Origin: Actinomycetota bacterium
GTDB lineage: Bacteria > Actinomycetota > Actinomycetes > Actinomycetales > Microbacteriaceae
Assembly: GCA_947449765.1 (NCBI GenBank)
Contig: CANFSP010000003.1
Coordinates: 1 to 64,000, forward strand
Direction of reading: 5' to 3'
Length of the DNA: 64,000 nucleotides
The position numbers were made by a program, and so were the translations under genes. Of this stretch, positions 8,016-16,926 are shown one piece after another; position 1 is the first letter of the stretch, and every line of letters starts with the position of its first letter. A model generated the notes under the pieces. It was not told where the DNA came from. It saw only the letters and a list, made by a program, of their open reading frames with translations, and did no database searches.

Positions 8016-9818
8016 ATGTCACAGTCCGCACGCGCAAATCGCAAAATAGCCGCCGGCTCCACCATGACTAAGCGTCAAATCATGCTCGTCATGATTGGCC
8101 TCATGGCGGGAATGTTCCTGTCGGCGCTCGACCAAACCGTGGTCAGCACATCCATGCGAACCATCGCCGACGACCTCGACGGAATGAGCCTTCAGGCTTG
8201 GGTCACCACCGGCTTCATGATTATGTCGACCATCTCGACACCGATCTACGGCAAGCTCAGCGACATCTTCGGTCGCCGGCCGCTCTTCATTATCGCCATC
8301 ACCATCTTCCTTGCTGGCTCACTGCTCTCAGGTACCGCCATGGACATGTATCAACTGGCAGGATGGCGGGCAATCCAAGGCCTCGGCGCAGGTGGACTTA
8401 TGTCGCTCCCCCTGGCCATCATGGGTGACATGCTCGCGCCCCGCGAGCGCGCCAAATATCAGGGCTTCTTCTTTGCCGTGTTCGGTGTCTCGAGCGTCAT
8501 TGGCCCGCTTCTTGGTGGACTCCTCTCCGGCGTTCCCGAGATTTTGTGGATTTCGGGCTGGCGTTGGGTGTTCCTCATCAACCTGCCGATTGGCCTGGTA
8601 GCCCTAGCCGTTGTGCTCGCCTTCTTGCACCTTCCGGCTAACCATCGTCGCGTGCGTATCGACTGGTGGGGTGCAACTTTCGTCATCATGGCCGTCGCGC
8701 CCTTGCTGCTGGTTGCCGAACAGGGCCGCGAATGGGGTTGGGGTTCGCTCAACTCGTGGACGTGCTACGTGATTGGTGCGTTGGGAATATTGGCATTCAT
8801 CCTCACCGAGATGCGCATGAAGGATGACGCCCTCATCCCGATGAAGCTCTTCAAATCCCAAACCTTCTCGATGGCCACCATCCTCGGTGTCTTCGTCGGT
8901 TTCGCCATGTTCGGTGGAATGATGACAATTCCGCTTTACCTGCAACTCGTCATGGGTGCCACGCCGACTCAGAGCGGTCTTCTCATGTTGCCCATGATTG
9001 TCGGAATAATGACGGCATCCATGATCAGCGGTTTCGTGATGTCGCGGACTGGTCGATACGGGCGATTCCCCCGAATCGGTACCGCGTTCCTCGCGGTGGG
9101 CTACTTCTACATGACCTTCCTCACCTACGACAAACCGACATGGTTCGTGATGATCGGCATGTTCCTCATCGGTGCCGGACTGGGTCAACTCATGCAAACG
9201 CTGACCGTGGCAAGCCAGAACTCCGTCGAACCCGAAGACATGGGTGTCGCGACCTCGTCGTCGACATTTTTCCGCACGATGGGTGGCACCGCGGGAACTG
9301 CAGTTCTCTTCTCGGTGCTCTTCTCACGCATTCCGGAAACCATTGCTGCCGCGTTTAGCAACCCCACGTTCCTTGAACCGCTGAAGCAGGCCATGTCTGA
9401 TCCCGCGGTCATCAACAATCCGGCAAACGCAAAGATCCTGACGGTTCTCAACAACGCGATGAACAATCAAGGCTCCGCAGGTGATGCACTCAACGGTGAC
9501 ACCTCGTTCTTGGTTGGTGCAGACCCCCGCCTTGCGGATCCCTTCCTCGTGGGATTCTCGAACGCATCCGTCACCATCTATTGGATTTGTCTCGTCGTTT
9601 CGCTCATCGCCTTCGTGTTGAGCTGGTTCCTCAAGACCGTGCCACTTCGCCAGAGGTCGGGCATCGATGAGATTGCAGCGCGTGACGCGGCAATCTCAGC
9701 CGAAATGATCGCCGAGGAAATGGGTGCGATGGTTGACCCGGGAACGGCTGCAGGCAGCTACACGAATGAGCCCGAGCCGACGTCCGCGTCTCGCAAAAAG
9801 TCGAGTAGTTCGAGCTAG
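8016..9818 (+). CDS. DHA2-family multidrug efflux MFS transporter (14 TM)
   Basis: A 600-residue proton-driven drug exporter of the 14-helix DHA2 (EmrB/QacA) family. Visible signatures are LDQTVVSTSMRTI in TM1, GKLSDIFGRRPLF in the first loop, and RAIQGLGAGGLM. The C-terminus is a Glu- and Ser-rich cytoplasmic tail ending in a run of serines. ATG 8016 is preferred over ATG 8010 because GAAGGA (8005-8010) is then at a normal distance. It is divergent from, and probably controlled by, the HxlR gene. Its stop overlaps the stop of the convergent methyltransferase by 4 bases. Confidence 0.92.
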   Translation: MSQSARANRKIAAGSTMTKRQIMLVMIGLMAGMFLSALDQTVVSTSMRTIADDLDGMSLQAWVTTGFMIMSTISTPIYGKLSDIFGRRPLFIIAITIFLAGSLLSGTAMDMYQLAGWRAIQGLGAGGLMSLPLAIMGDMLAPRERAKYQGFFFAVFGVSSVIGPLLGGLLSGVPEILWISGWRWVFLINLPIGLVALAVVLAFLHLPANHRRVRIDWWGATFVIMAVAPLLLVAEQGREWGWGSLNSWTCYVIGALGILAFILTEMRMKDDALIPMKLFKSQTFSMATILGVFVGFAMFGGMMTIPLYLQLVMGATPTQSGLLMLPMIVGIMTASMISGFVMSRTGRYGRFPRIGTAFLAVGYFYMTFLTYDKPTWFVMIGMFLIGAGLGQLMQTLTVASQNSVEPEDMGVATSSSTFFRTMGGTAGTAVLFSVLFSRIPETIAAAFSNPTFLEPLKQAMSDPAVINNPANAKILTVLNNAMNNQGSAGDALNGDTSFLVGADPRLADPFLVGFSNASVTIYWICLVVSLIAFVLSWFLKTVPLRQRSGIDEIAARDAAISAEMIAEEMGAMVDPGTAAGSYTNEPEPTSASRKKSSSSS

Positions 9819-10687
9819 CTTGCCCGCTCGTCGGCATCACGATACGTGATGCCGACGAAAACCCCGAGCCTCTTGCGCATCACCGCAATGGCCTCGGGGT
9901 TTTCGTCTATTAACACCACGTTCCGCCCGAGTGCGAGTGCGACGGCCCCGGTGGTGCCGCTTCCTGCGAAGAAATCAAGCACCGTGTCGCCGGGGTTAGT
10001 CGACGCTTGGATGATGCGCCGCAACACGCCCTCCGGCTTCTGGGTGGGGTATCCCGTTTTTTCTTTACCCGTCGGTGAAACGATCGTGTGCCACCACACA
10101 TCGGTGGGTAGCTTGCCGCGCTCGATTTTGTCGGCGGTCACCAAGCCAGGAGCCATGTACGGTTCGCGATCAACCGCATCCGAATTGAAAATGTACGTCC
10201 TGGGGTTCTTTACGTAGACCAAAATGGTGTCGTGCTTAGCCGGCCAGCGGGTCTTACTCTTTCCGCCATAGTCATAGGCCCAAATGATTTCATTGAGAAA
10301 GCACTCCCGCCCAAAAAGCGCATCCAGAAGCACTTTGGCATAGTGCGCTTCGCGATAGTCGAGGTGCAGGTACAAGGTTCCGTTGTCGGCCAATACGCGC
10401 CAGGCTTGCACCAGCCGGGGTTCGAGAAAAGCCCAGTAGTCGTCGAAACGATCGTCGTAGCGCATGAGTGAGTGTCGGATGCGCTCGTAAGACTGCCCCT
10501 TGAAACCAATACTGCCCACGCCATCCTCTGCACTTCGTGCTGCGGTCGTGATGCCACGAACCTGTTCGCGACCCGTATTGAACGGTGGGTCAATGTAAAT
10601 GAGCGTGAAGGATTCGTCGTCGAGGGACGGCAACGCGACGGCGTTATCGCCAAAGATCACCTGGCCGGATACTGCGTCAGTCGTCAC
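9815..10687 (-). CDS. Orphan beta-class DNA methyltransferase (N6-adenine/N4-cytosine)
   Basis: A 290-residue site-specific DNA methyltransferase. The catalytic DPPF (motif IV, in YIDPPFNTG) is N-terminal and the SAM-binding FAGSGTTG (motif I) is near the C-terminus, an order that defines the beta class (the CcrM/HinfI-type arrangement). A TQKPEG block precedes motif I. No restriction endonuclease gene is adjacent, so it looks like an orphan that marks DNA for regulation or repair rather than a restriction-modification pair. GTG 10687 is chosen because longer frames run into the divergent acetyltransferase; GGGAGA lies 9 bases upstream. The target sequence is unknown. Confidence 0.85.
   Translation of the reverse strand: MTTDAVSGQVIFGDNAVALPSLDDESFTLIYIDPPFNTGREQVRGITTAARSAEDGVGSIGFKGQSYERIRHSLMRYDDRFDDYWAFLEPRLVQAWRVLADNGTLYLHLDYREAHYAKVLLDALFGRECFLNEIIWAYDYGGKSKTRWPAKHDTILVYVKNPRTYIFNSDAVDREPYMAPGLVTADKIERGKLPTDVWWHTIVSPTGKEKTGYPTQKPEGVLRRIIQASTNPGDTVLDFFAGSGTTGAVALALGRNVVLIDENPEAIAVMRKRLGVFVGITYRDADERAS
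9828..9858 (+). terminator. Perfect 14-bp hairpin at convergent gene ends
   Basis: Bases 9828-9841 and 9845-9858 are perfect reverse complements with a 3-base loop (ATA). It lies 10 bases beyond the efflux pump stop and inside the last codons of the convergent methyltransferase. There is no T tract on the plus side, so it may block RNA polymerase weakly or protect 3' ends. Confidence 0.6.
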
Positions 10688-10720
10688 GTCGCAATTCTCC
10701 CACCTCGCTACGCTGGATGC

Positions 10721-11053
10721 ATGACCCTCGAAGTTGTGCATTCCCCCGCAAGCCAGCGCTATGTCCTGCTCAAGGACGAGCTCGAAGTCGGTCACACGCG
10801 ATACGACCTCCGCGGCGACGAGGAGCTCATGATTACCGGCACCTTCATCGACCCGAGTGCCCGAAGTGGCGGCTTAGGCGCCATCATGGTGAAGCGCGTC
10901 ATCGATGACATTCTGGCCACAACCGACAAGAAAATTACCTCGGGATGCTGGTTCGTGACCGAGTGGCTACAACGTCACCCCCATTACATTGAGGATGCCC
11001 GTTCCGGCGGTGTCGACGAAGAACTCGGCAATTCCTGCCGCATTGTTGACTGA
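10721..11053 (+). CDS. Small GNAT-like N-acetyltransferase (YjdJ/Acetyltransf_CG type)
   Basis: A 110-residue stand-alone acetyltransferase of the short GNAT type. After a beta-strand region it has ITGTFIDPSARSGGLGAIMVK, equivalent to the acetyl-CoA pyrophosphate loop, then SGCWFVTEWLQRHPHY near the C-terminus, as in this family. Its substrate is not known for most members. ATG 10721 follows TACGCT by 6 bases, so the transcript is probably leaderless. It is divergent from the methyltransferase; a longer upstream frame exists but lies within that gene on the other strand. Confidence 0.82.
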   Translation: MTLEVVHSPASQRYVLLKDELEVGHTRYDLRGDEELMITGTFIDPSARSGGLGAIMVKRVIDDILATTDKKITSGCWFVTEWLQRHPHYIEDARSGGVDEELGNSCRIVD

Positions 11054-11073
11054 TTTCGACAGGCTCGACCACC

Positions 11074-11904
11074 ATGCGCATTGCCACCTGGAACGTCAAC
11101 TCGATTCGCGCGCGCGTTGACCGAGTCATTGACTACCTTCATCGCGGCGACATCGATGTGCTCGCGATGCAAGAAATCAAATGTCGGGACCACCAGTTTC
11201 CGCACGAGGCGTTCGAGCAGGCGGGGTACGAAGTAGCTCTCCACGGGCTGAACCAGTGGAACGGCGTCGCCATCGCCAGTCGCCTCGGACTCGACGATGT
11301 GAGTGTGGGGTTCCCTTCGCAGCCGGGGTTTGGCGCCGACGACCCGGAGACCGGAGCGCCAGGTCTCGAAGCTCGCGCCATCGGTGCAACGGTCCAGGGC
11401 ATCAGACTCTGGAGTCTCTACATCCCCAACGGTCGCGAACTCGATAACCCGCACTACCCGTACAAACTTGAGTGGATGCGCGGCCTCGCGCGCGACACGG
11501 CTGGCTGGCTTGGCGACCAACCCGACCTGCCCCTCGCCTTGATGGGCGACTTCAATGTGGCCCCGCTCGACACCGATGTGTGGGACATGACCGCTTTCGA
11601 GGGAAGCACACACGTCTCAGCCCCCGAGCGCGAGGCTTTTTTCGCTTTCGAAACCGTTGGGTTGCGCGATGTGGTTCGCCCACTCGTACCCGAGGGTTAC
11701 ACGTATTGGGATTACAAGCAGCTGCGGTTCCCACGCAACGAGGGGATGCGGATTGACTTCATCCTCGGCTCGCCCGCCTTTGCCGACATGGTCGAGACTG
11801 CGGAGATTGCACGTGACGAGCGCAAGGGGGATGGGCCAAGCGATCATGTTCCCGTCGTGGTCACGATTCCTGGGGAGGATGACGACCGGCCAATGTTTCT
11901 CTAG
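11074..11904 (+). CDS. xthA: Exodeoxyribonuclease III / AP endonuclease
   Basis: A 276-residue exonuclease III-type AP endonuclease that nicks DNA 5' to abasic sites in base-excision repair. It begins MRIATWNVNSIRARVDR and shows QEIKC with the metal-binding Glu, a LYIPNG region, LMGDFNVAP, and the terminal catalytic SDHVPVV. It lies 20 bases after the acetyltransferase, so the two may share a transcript. No clear Shine-Dalgarno is seen. The stop codon TAG is also the first three bases of the -10 element of the following gene. Confidence 0.95.
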   Translation: MRIATWNVNSIRARVDRVIDYLHRGDIDVLAMQEIKCRDHQFPHEAFEQAGYEVALHGLNQWNGVAIASRLGLDDVSVGFPSQPGFGADDPETGAPGLEARAIGATVQGIRLWSLYIPNGRELDNPHYPYKLEWMRGLARDTAGWLGDQPDLPLALMGDFNVAPLDTDVWDMTAFEGSTHVSAPEREAFFAFETVGLRDVVRPLVPEGYTYWDYKQLRFPRNEGMRIDFILGSPAFADMVETAEIARDERKGDGPSDHVPVVVTIPGEDDDRPMFL

Positions 11905-11913
11905 GCTGTCATC

Positions 11914-12249
11914 ATGGCAAACACGCAACTCACGGGCAATAAGCTCGTTACTGATCGCGTTGTCGCGATAATTTTTCTCTGTCTCGGTGTGCTCTTTGAG
12001 CTCGTCTGGTTCGTCCCGAGTTTGATGTCGGTGATGTGGTCGGATGCCGGTGTCACACCCGGCCTAGAGATTGGCATCTACACCGTCATCTTTGGACCTA
12101 TTTTGGCGGTCATTGCCTTCACCGTCACGACGATTGTCTTCTTGGTTCTCAAGCGTCGAGCCATGATTTTTGGGATTCTTACTCTCGTCGCACCTATCGC
12201 CGTAGTTGCACTGGGTGTGGGGCTTGCCCTCATGAGCGCCCCACAGTAG
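11914..12249 (+). CDS. Small three-helix membrane protein, unknown function
   Basis: A 111-residue hydrophobic protein with three predicted membrane spans (about residues 17-41, 50-75 and 83-107) separated by short polar loops, including a KRR turn between the second and third. I do not recognise a characterised family. ATG 11914 is six bases after TAGGCT (11902-11907), which overlaps the xthA stop, so it likely has its own leaderless promoter. It converges on the SDR gene with 6 bases between stops. Confidence 0.75.
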   Translation: MANTQLTGNKLVTDRVVAIIFLCLGVLFELVWFVPSLMSVMWSDAGVTPGLEIGIYTVIFGPILAVIAFTVTTIVFLVLKRRAMIFGILTLVAPIAVVALGVGLALMSAPQ

Positions 12250-12255
12250 CTGCGA

Positions 12256-13095
12256 CTACCTACCGGTTCGGCCGGTAAAGTGCTCCATCGAGTCGTAGAC
12301 GTGGAAAATGTTGGCGGCAATCCAATCGAATGCGCGTTGCGGAAGTAGGCCCTTGAGCAACTTTGACAGGTGCACAGACCACGGCAACATGAGCATGGAG
12401 CGTCCCCGAATCATCGCGCCCCAGACTTTATCGACCACATATTCGGGCTTCATAATCGGCGTCATCAACGGACCGCGCACCCCCTCGAACATTCCCGTCG
12501 AAATGTAGCTGGGTGCAACGGTGAGCACTTTCACGCGGCGATAGCCCTCACGCGTGAGTTCGAGACGGAGCGAATCTGACCAACCAATCAGCGCCCATTT
12601 ACTCGATGCGTACACGCTCATCCGCGGGTTGGACAGCATTCCCGCTGCCGACGCGATGTTCACAACCCGGCTTTCACGCGGAGACGACATCATTCCCGGC
12701 AAAAACTCGTGGGTGGCAAACATGGGTGCAAGCGCATTGACCGCGATGGTGAGCTCGGTGTGGGCCGCATTGTCGTGCTCCCAAAAGAACGCGCCGCGCA
12801 CGACACCCGCGTTATTGATGAGCACATCCACGCCGCCGATCTTTTTCGTCACAGTAGCAGCGGCTTTTTCGATGGCTTCGCGCGAACTGAGGTCGACGAC
12901 GAGCGACTCAACGAGGGTGTTTGGCCCGGCAACTGCACGCAGATCCTTCACAACCTGCGCGAGAGCGGATTTGTTAACGTCCCAGAGGTAGACGACCGCG
13001 GCAGCCTCGGTCACCGCTCGACGCGCGTACAGCAACCCCATCCCGGAAGCCGCCCCTGTGATGACAAATCTGCTACCTGCAACAGTGAAGCTCAT
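12256..13095 (-). CDS. Short-chain dehydrogenase/reductase
   Basis: A 279-residue classical SDR oxidoreductase. It has the NAD(P)-binding TGAASGMG near the N-terminus, INNAG, a catalytic Ser in NIASAAG, and YASSK as the catalytic Tyr-Lys pair. The C-terminal quarter is amphipathic and basic. ATG 13095 is chosen because the protein then starts right before the Rossmann fold; a longer frame adds 16 unrelated residues. The substrate is unknown. It is divergent from the ABC exporter, with 66 bases between starts. Confidence 0.88.
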   Translation of the reverse strand: MSFTVAGSRFVITGAASGMGLLYARRAVTEAAAVVYLWDVNKSALAQVVKDLRAVAGPNTLVESLVVDLSSREAIEKAAATVTKKIGGVDVLINNAGVVRGAFFWEHDNAAHTELTIAVNALAPMFATHEFLPGMMSSPRESRVVNIASAAGMLSNPRMSVYASSKWALIGWSDSLRLELTREGYRRVKVLTVAPSYISTGMFEGVRGPLMTPIMKPEYVVDKVWGAMIRGRSMLMLPWSVHLSKLLKGLLPQRAFDWIAANIFHVYDSMEHFTGRTGR

Positions 13096-13161
13096 GTGCT
13101 CATTCTGACACTCGAGAGAGTGCGGGAATACCCCCTCTCGCACCGGGCTAGTCTGAGGTTA

Positions 13162-15003
13162 ATGAGTATGCATGGACACGGTGGACCAGCACGGGGCATG
13201 GATTCGCATGCCCAACGTGAAAAGAATGCCGGCGCTCCGGACATCCCCAACCTGCTCCCGCGGATTGCGAAACTCTTTTCTCCGTATCGGCCCCAACTCA
13301 CGCTGGTTGTTGTGCTGGTGCTTACCGCGTCGGGGCTGACGGTCATCCCGCCCCTGCTTATTCAGCAGCTGTTTAATCAAGGGCTGTTTCCGACGAGTGG
13401 CGGCGTGAACTTTCCGCTGGTGGGGCAACTCGTTGCCACCATGATTCTCATCTGGGTGATCTCAGCCGGACTTGGCACCTGGACAACCTTTGTGACCGAA
13501 TCCGTAGGTAACCGAGTAATGGGTGCGCTCCGCGTCAAACTGTTCGGGCACCTTCAGTCGATGGAACTGGCATTCTTCACGCGAAACAAAACGGGTGCAA
13601 TCCAGTCGCGTTTGCAAAATGACGTCGGCGGGGTATCCAGCGTTCTCAGCACGACAGTGCAGAGCGTTCTCGGGAACACCACAACCGTCATCGCGGCCTT
13701 CGTCGCCATGCTCTTGCTGAGTTGGCCACTGACCATTGTTGCCGTCATCATGCTGCCCGTCATGGTGTTTGCGCAGCGAAAAGTCGGCCAACTGCGGGCG
13801 CGCATCGCCACGAAAACGCAAGAATCGCTCGCCGAGATGAACGCCATCACGCAAGAGTCGTTGAGCGTCAGTGGAATCATGCTGTCGAAGAGCTTCTCTC
13901 AGGCCGACGCTGAAGTCGCAAAGTACGAGAACGAAAACCAAAACCAAATTCGGCTGCAGATTCGACAAACGATGACCGGGCAGTGGTTCTTCGCCATGGT
14001 CCAAATCTTTTTGTCGTCAATTCCGGCCATCATCTATGTCTTCGCCGGGCTATTACTCACTAATAACGTTCCGCTGACCATCGGAACCGTGGTCGCATTC
14101 ACTACGGTGCAGAATCGATTGCTCTTTCCGATGATGGGACTCATGCAGGTCGCCCTCGATGTACAAACATCGCAAGCCCTGTTCGCCCGCATCTTTCAGT
14201 ACCTCGATCTCACGCCGGCAATTTCTGATTCCCCGAATGCCAAGAAGGTCAACCCCGATCGCGTAGGCGAGATTGAGCTCAAGTCAGTCACCTTCCGCTA
14301 CCCGGGGAGCGAACCAGAAGCTGATCCGACCCTGACCGACATCAACATCAGCATCAATCCCGGACAGTTTGTTGCCTTTGTCGGCCCATCAGGATCAGGT
14401 AAGACGACCATCTCCTATCTCGTGCCGCGGCTTTACGACGTATCGGCGGGAGCCGTGCTATTTGCGGGGGATGACGTGCGTGAACTCGTGCACGAGTCAC
14501 TGATGTCGTACATCGGCGTCGTCAGCCAAGAGACATATCTGTTTCACGCATCCATCGGCGATAACCTGCGCTATGCCAAACCGAACGCGACGCATCACGA
14601 AATCGAGAAAGCGGCTCGCGAGGCCAACATCCACGACACCATCATGTCTTTTCCGCGTGGTTACGACACCATTGTCGGCGAGCGCGGATATCGCCTCAGT
14701 GGAGGGGAAAAGCAGCGTGTTGCTATCGCCCGCGTGCTCCTCAAAGATCCGAGCATCATGATTTTGGATGAGGCAACCAGTGCGCTCGATACGGTTTCGG
14801 AGCGAACCGTGCAAGAAACGCTGGACCGGGCTTCACGGGAGCGCACGACAATTGCAATCGCGCACCGCCTGTCCACGATCATCCACGCCGACGTCATCTT
14901 CGTGATTGACAAGGGTCGAGTGGCTGAGCAAGGAACACACGACGAATTGCTCCAACAGGGCGGGGTGTACGCCAAACTCGTGGCCGAGCAGTTGAACGCA
15001 TAG
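13162..15003 (+). CDS. ABC transporter, fused permease/ATPase (exporter type)
   Basis: A 613-residue half-transporter, likely a homodimeric lipid or drug exporter. A type IV exporter membrane domain with six spans (about residues 45-335) is followed by the ATPase, with Walker A GPSGSGKTT, Q-loop, signature LSGGEKQR, Walker B IMILDEATSALD and the switch His in AIAHRLST. The start at 13162 (not the much longer upstream frame, which is antisense to the SDR gene) is seven bases after TAGTCT. The N-terminus is His/Gly-rich. The substrate cannot be inferred. Confidence 0.92.
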   Translation: MSMHGHGGPARGMDSHAQREKNAGAPDIPNLLPRIAKLFSPYRPQLTLVVVLVLTASGLTVIPPLLIQQLFNQGLFPTSGGVNFPLVGQLVATMILIWVISAGLGTWTTFVTESVGNRVMGALRVKLFGHLQSMELAFFTRNKTGAIQSRLQNDVGGVSSVLSTTVQSVLGNTTTVIAAFVAMLLLSWPLTIVAVIMLPVMVFAQRKVGQLRARIATKTQESLAEMNAITQESLSVSGIMLSKSFSQADAEVAKYENENQNQIRLQIRQTMTGQWFFAMVQIFLSSIPAIIYVFAGLLLTNNVPLTIGTVVAFTTVQNRLLFPMMGLMQVALDVQTSQALFARIFQYLDLTPAISDSPNAKKVNPDRVGEIELKSVTFRYPGSEPEADPTLTDINISINPGQFVAFVGPSGSGKTTISYLVPRLYDVSAGAVLFAGDDVRELVHESLMSYIGVVSQETYLFHASIGDNLRYAKPNATHHEIEKAAREANIHDTIMSFPRGYDTIVGERGYRLSGGEKQRVAIARVLLKDPSIMILDEATSALDTVSERTVQETLDRASRERTTIAIAHRLSTIIHADVIFVIDKGRVAEQGTHDELLQQGGVYAKLVAEQLNA

Positions 15004-15024
15004 CTGACAAGAGAGGATTCGACC

Positions 15025-15441
15025 GTGCGCAGATTCAATGAAAAACTGGCAATGTTCATCACCCGCGGCGTCGGAACCATGTGGGCCGCGTATGTGTTTG
15101 CCGCTATCGCGTTGATCAGCCTTCCGGCAGCCATCAGTTCTGGCGATCCCATTGTCATCGTGGCGTGGATCGCGCAAACATTCCTCCAGTTGGTGCTGCT
15201 CGCCGTCATCATGGTCGGTCAGGACGTGCAAACCAAAGGTGTTCAGAAGAAAATTGATGAGACTCACGAAGCATCGCTGGCCGAATTCGAGTTGGCTAAA
15301 GCGGCTCGTCAATCGCACGCGGAAGAGCTCGCGGCTATCAAAAAACTCTTGTTAGACCTCAAAGCGCTCGGCCAGGACGTCGATGCCATCAGCGAAGAAA
15401 TCGAGAGTATTACCGATCAAAGCCTCGACGACGGCAAGTAA
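15025..15441 (+). CDS. Two-helix membrane protein with cytoplasmic coiled coil, unknown function
   Basis: A 138-residue protein starting with GTG. Two predicted membrane spans (about residues 17-38 and 42-66) are followed by a long charged helix (70-135) rich in Glu, Lys and Ala that is likely coiled coil. The membrane part resembles small conserved actinobacterial proteins related to the DUF1003/low-affinity iron permease type, but I cannot assign it firmly. It lies 21 bases after the ABC exporter, behind GAGAGGA, so it probably belongs to that operon. Confidence 0.7.
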   Translation: MRRFNEKLAMFITRGVGTMWAAYVFAAIALISLPAAISSGDPIVIVAWIAQTFLQLVLLAVIMVGQDVQTKGVQKKIDETHEASLAEFELAKAARQSHAEELAAIKKLLLDLKALGQDVDAISEEIESITDQSLDDGK

Positions 15442-15460
15442 TCGGTCGTAGCGTACAACT

Positions 15461-16810
15461 ATGGACGACTTGACAATCACAAATGACGCGTTGTCTCTAT
15501 TGCCTGCATGGCTGGAACTGAAATCTGCCGCCGAAGCGCTTGGGCGGGTTCAAGAGCACAATGGCTCTATCCCGGATGTGCGCCTTCACTCGGATGCGCG
15601 CGCCAATGTTGACCGGCTCATCGAGGCCATTCGCGCTCTCGTCCCGCTTTTTGCGCATGATGAGGCCTACCTCGCCGCGGTAACCGTGGATCTCGGCGCA
15701 TGGGCATCGGGCGGATTCCACGAACCCGACTTTCTGGATTCCATCTCCGTGTTCACCCCGGCCGCCGATCGCATTGACGGAACACGTCACCTCATCGTCT
15801 TTCCCATGTACACGCAAAATGGCAGCACGGACCGCCACATCGAAGCACTGCTGGTCCAAGTCATGTGGCCGGATTTCATCGCCGAGCTCGAGACCGGTGA
15901 CTATCCGAACAAGATGTTTCTTCCCATGCGTTTTATCGACTACACAGCCGGTTACGACACCAATTCGGCCGTGCTCTTTCCTGAGACGGTAGCCATGCGC
16001 GAAGTTCCTCAATTCACCTGGGGAGCAATATTCCAAGACCGCGAGGCCGCTCGCTTCCGAACGGTCACCGAGGCGGCCACAGCCATTACGGGTCTCCACC
16101 TACCCGAAGACGCTCGCGAACTTGTGGCGGACCAACATCTCGCCGAACAAACATTCATCATGTGGGACCTCATCCATGACCGGACCCACATGAGTGGTGA
16201 CCTACCATTCGATCCGTTCATGATCAAGCAGCGGATGCCGTACTTTCTCTACGGACTCGAGGAGTTGCGGTGCGACCTCACCGCCTTTCGCGAGTGCGTG
16301 CGTCTTGTGCGAGCCGGAAGCGCCAACGCAGACATCATTCGGCACGCGAAACTCGTTCAATACGCCGTCATTTGTGACCGCATTTTCCGCTTTGCCCTCA
16401 CCGGGTCGCGGGTACGAAATTACGACGCTCTCGCGGGTCAGCTGCTCTTTGCGTGGCTGCATCAGCACGACGTGTTGCACTGGACGAACAACAAGCTCTC
16501 GATCGACTGGGATGAGGTTCCCGATGTCGTCGTTCAACTCGGCGACGCCATTGATGAGCTCTACTGGCGATCTATTGACCGACCTAAAGTCGCCCACTGG
16601 TTCGCCGCCTACGACTTGGTGGCCTCAACCCTTACTCCGCATCCAGCCTCCGAGTGGGCACACGGGGCACGTGCCCTCCCGGTGACCGGACCTGCTCGTG
16701 AACTGGTCGATCACGTGATGGATGACGAGTTTCCGCTCTCGATGTTCTACGAAGCCCTGGAAAAGAAGCTCGGTGCCGTGATTGAGTCGACGCGCGGGAT
16801 TAGGGCTTAA
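15461..16810 (+). CDS. DUF6421-like conserved protein, unknown function
   Basis: A 449-residue soluble protein that I recall as the actinobacterial DUF6421 family. No membrane span or signal peptide is visible. Notable conserved-looking blocks are FPMYTQNGS, LPMRFIDYTAGYDTNSAVL, WDLIHDRTHMSGDLPFDPF (His/Asp-rich, a possible metal or substrate site) and YFLYGLEELRCDLTAF. ATG 15461 is six bases after TAGCGT, so a leaderless transcript is likely despite the close upstream neighbour. No function is proposed. Confidence 0.72.
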   Translation: MDDLTITNDALSLLPAWLELKSAAEALGRVQEHNGSIPDVRLHSDARANVDRLIEAIRALVPLFAHDEAYLAAVTVDLGAWASGGFHEPDFLDSISVFTPAADRIDGTRHLIVFPMYTQNGSTDRHIEALLVQVMWPDFIAELETGDYPNKMFLPMRFIDYTAGYDTNSAVLFPETVAMREVPQFTWGAIFQDREAARFRTVTEAATAITGLHLPEDARELVADQHLAEQTFIMWDLIHDRTHMSGDLPFDPFMIKQRMPYFLYGLEELRCDLTAFRECVRLVRAGSANADIIRHAKLVQYAVICDRIFRFALTGSRVRNYDALAGQLLFAWLHQHDVLHWTNNKLSIDWDEVPDVVVQLGDAIDELYWRSIDRPKVAHWFAAYDLVASTLTPHPASEWAHGARALPVTGPARELVDHVMDDEFPLSMFYEALEKKLGAVIESTRGIRA

Positions 16811-16825
16811 CCCGCGCACCGCACG

Positions 16826-16871
16826 CCTGCGCGCCGCACCCCCGCACACCTGCGCACCGCACCCCCGCACA
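16826..16871. repeat. 23-bp tandem direct repeat
   Basis: Two adjacent 23-base units (16826-16848 and 16849-16871) differ at one position; a degenerate partial copy precedes them from 16811. The repeat is C-rich with a CGCAC/CGCAC rhythm and fills most of the space between the DUF6421 gene and threonine aldolase. Confidence 0.85.
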
Positions 16872-16926
16872 CCCTTACCCCGTAAACGCCTAGCCCTTGG
16901 GCTGGTGGAGCGCGTAGGTTGAAGGA

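Noticed and set aside
12709-13161. Long 5' extension of the ABC exporter frame
   Set aside because: It runs antisense through the SDR gene. The -10 and ATG at 13162 give a normal half-transporter length.
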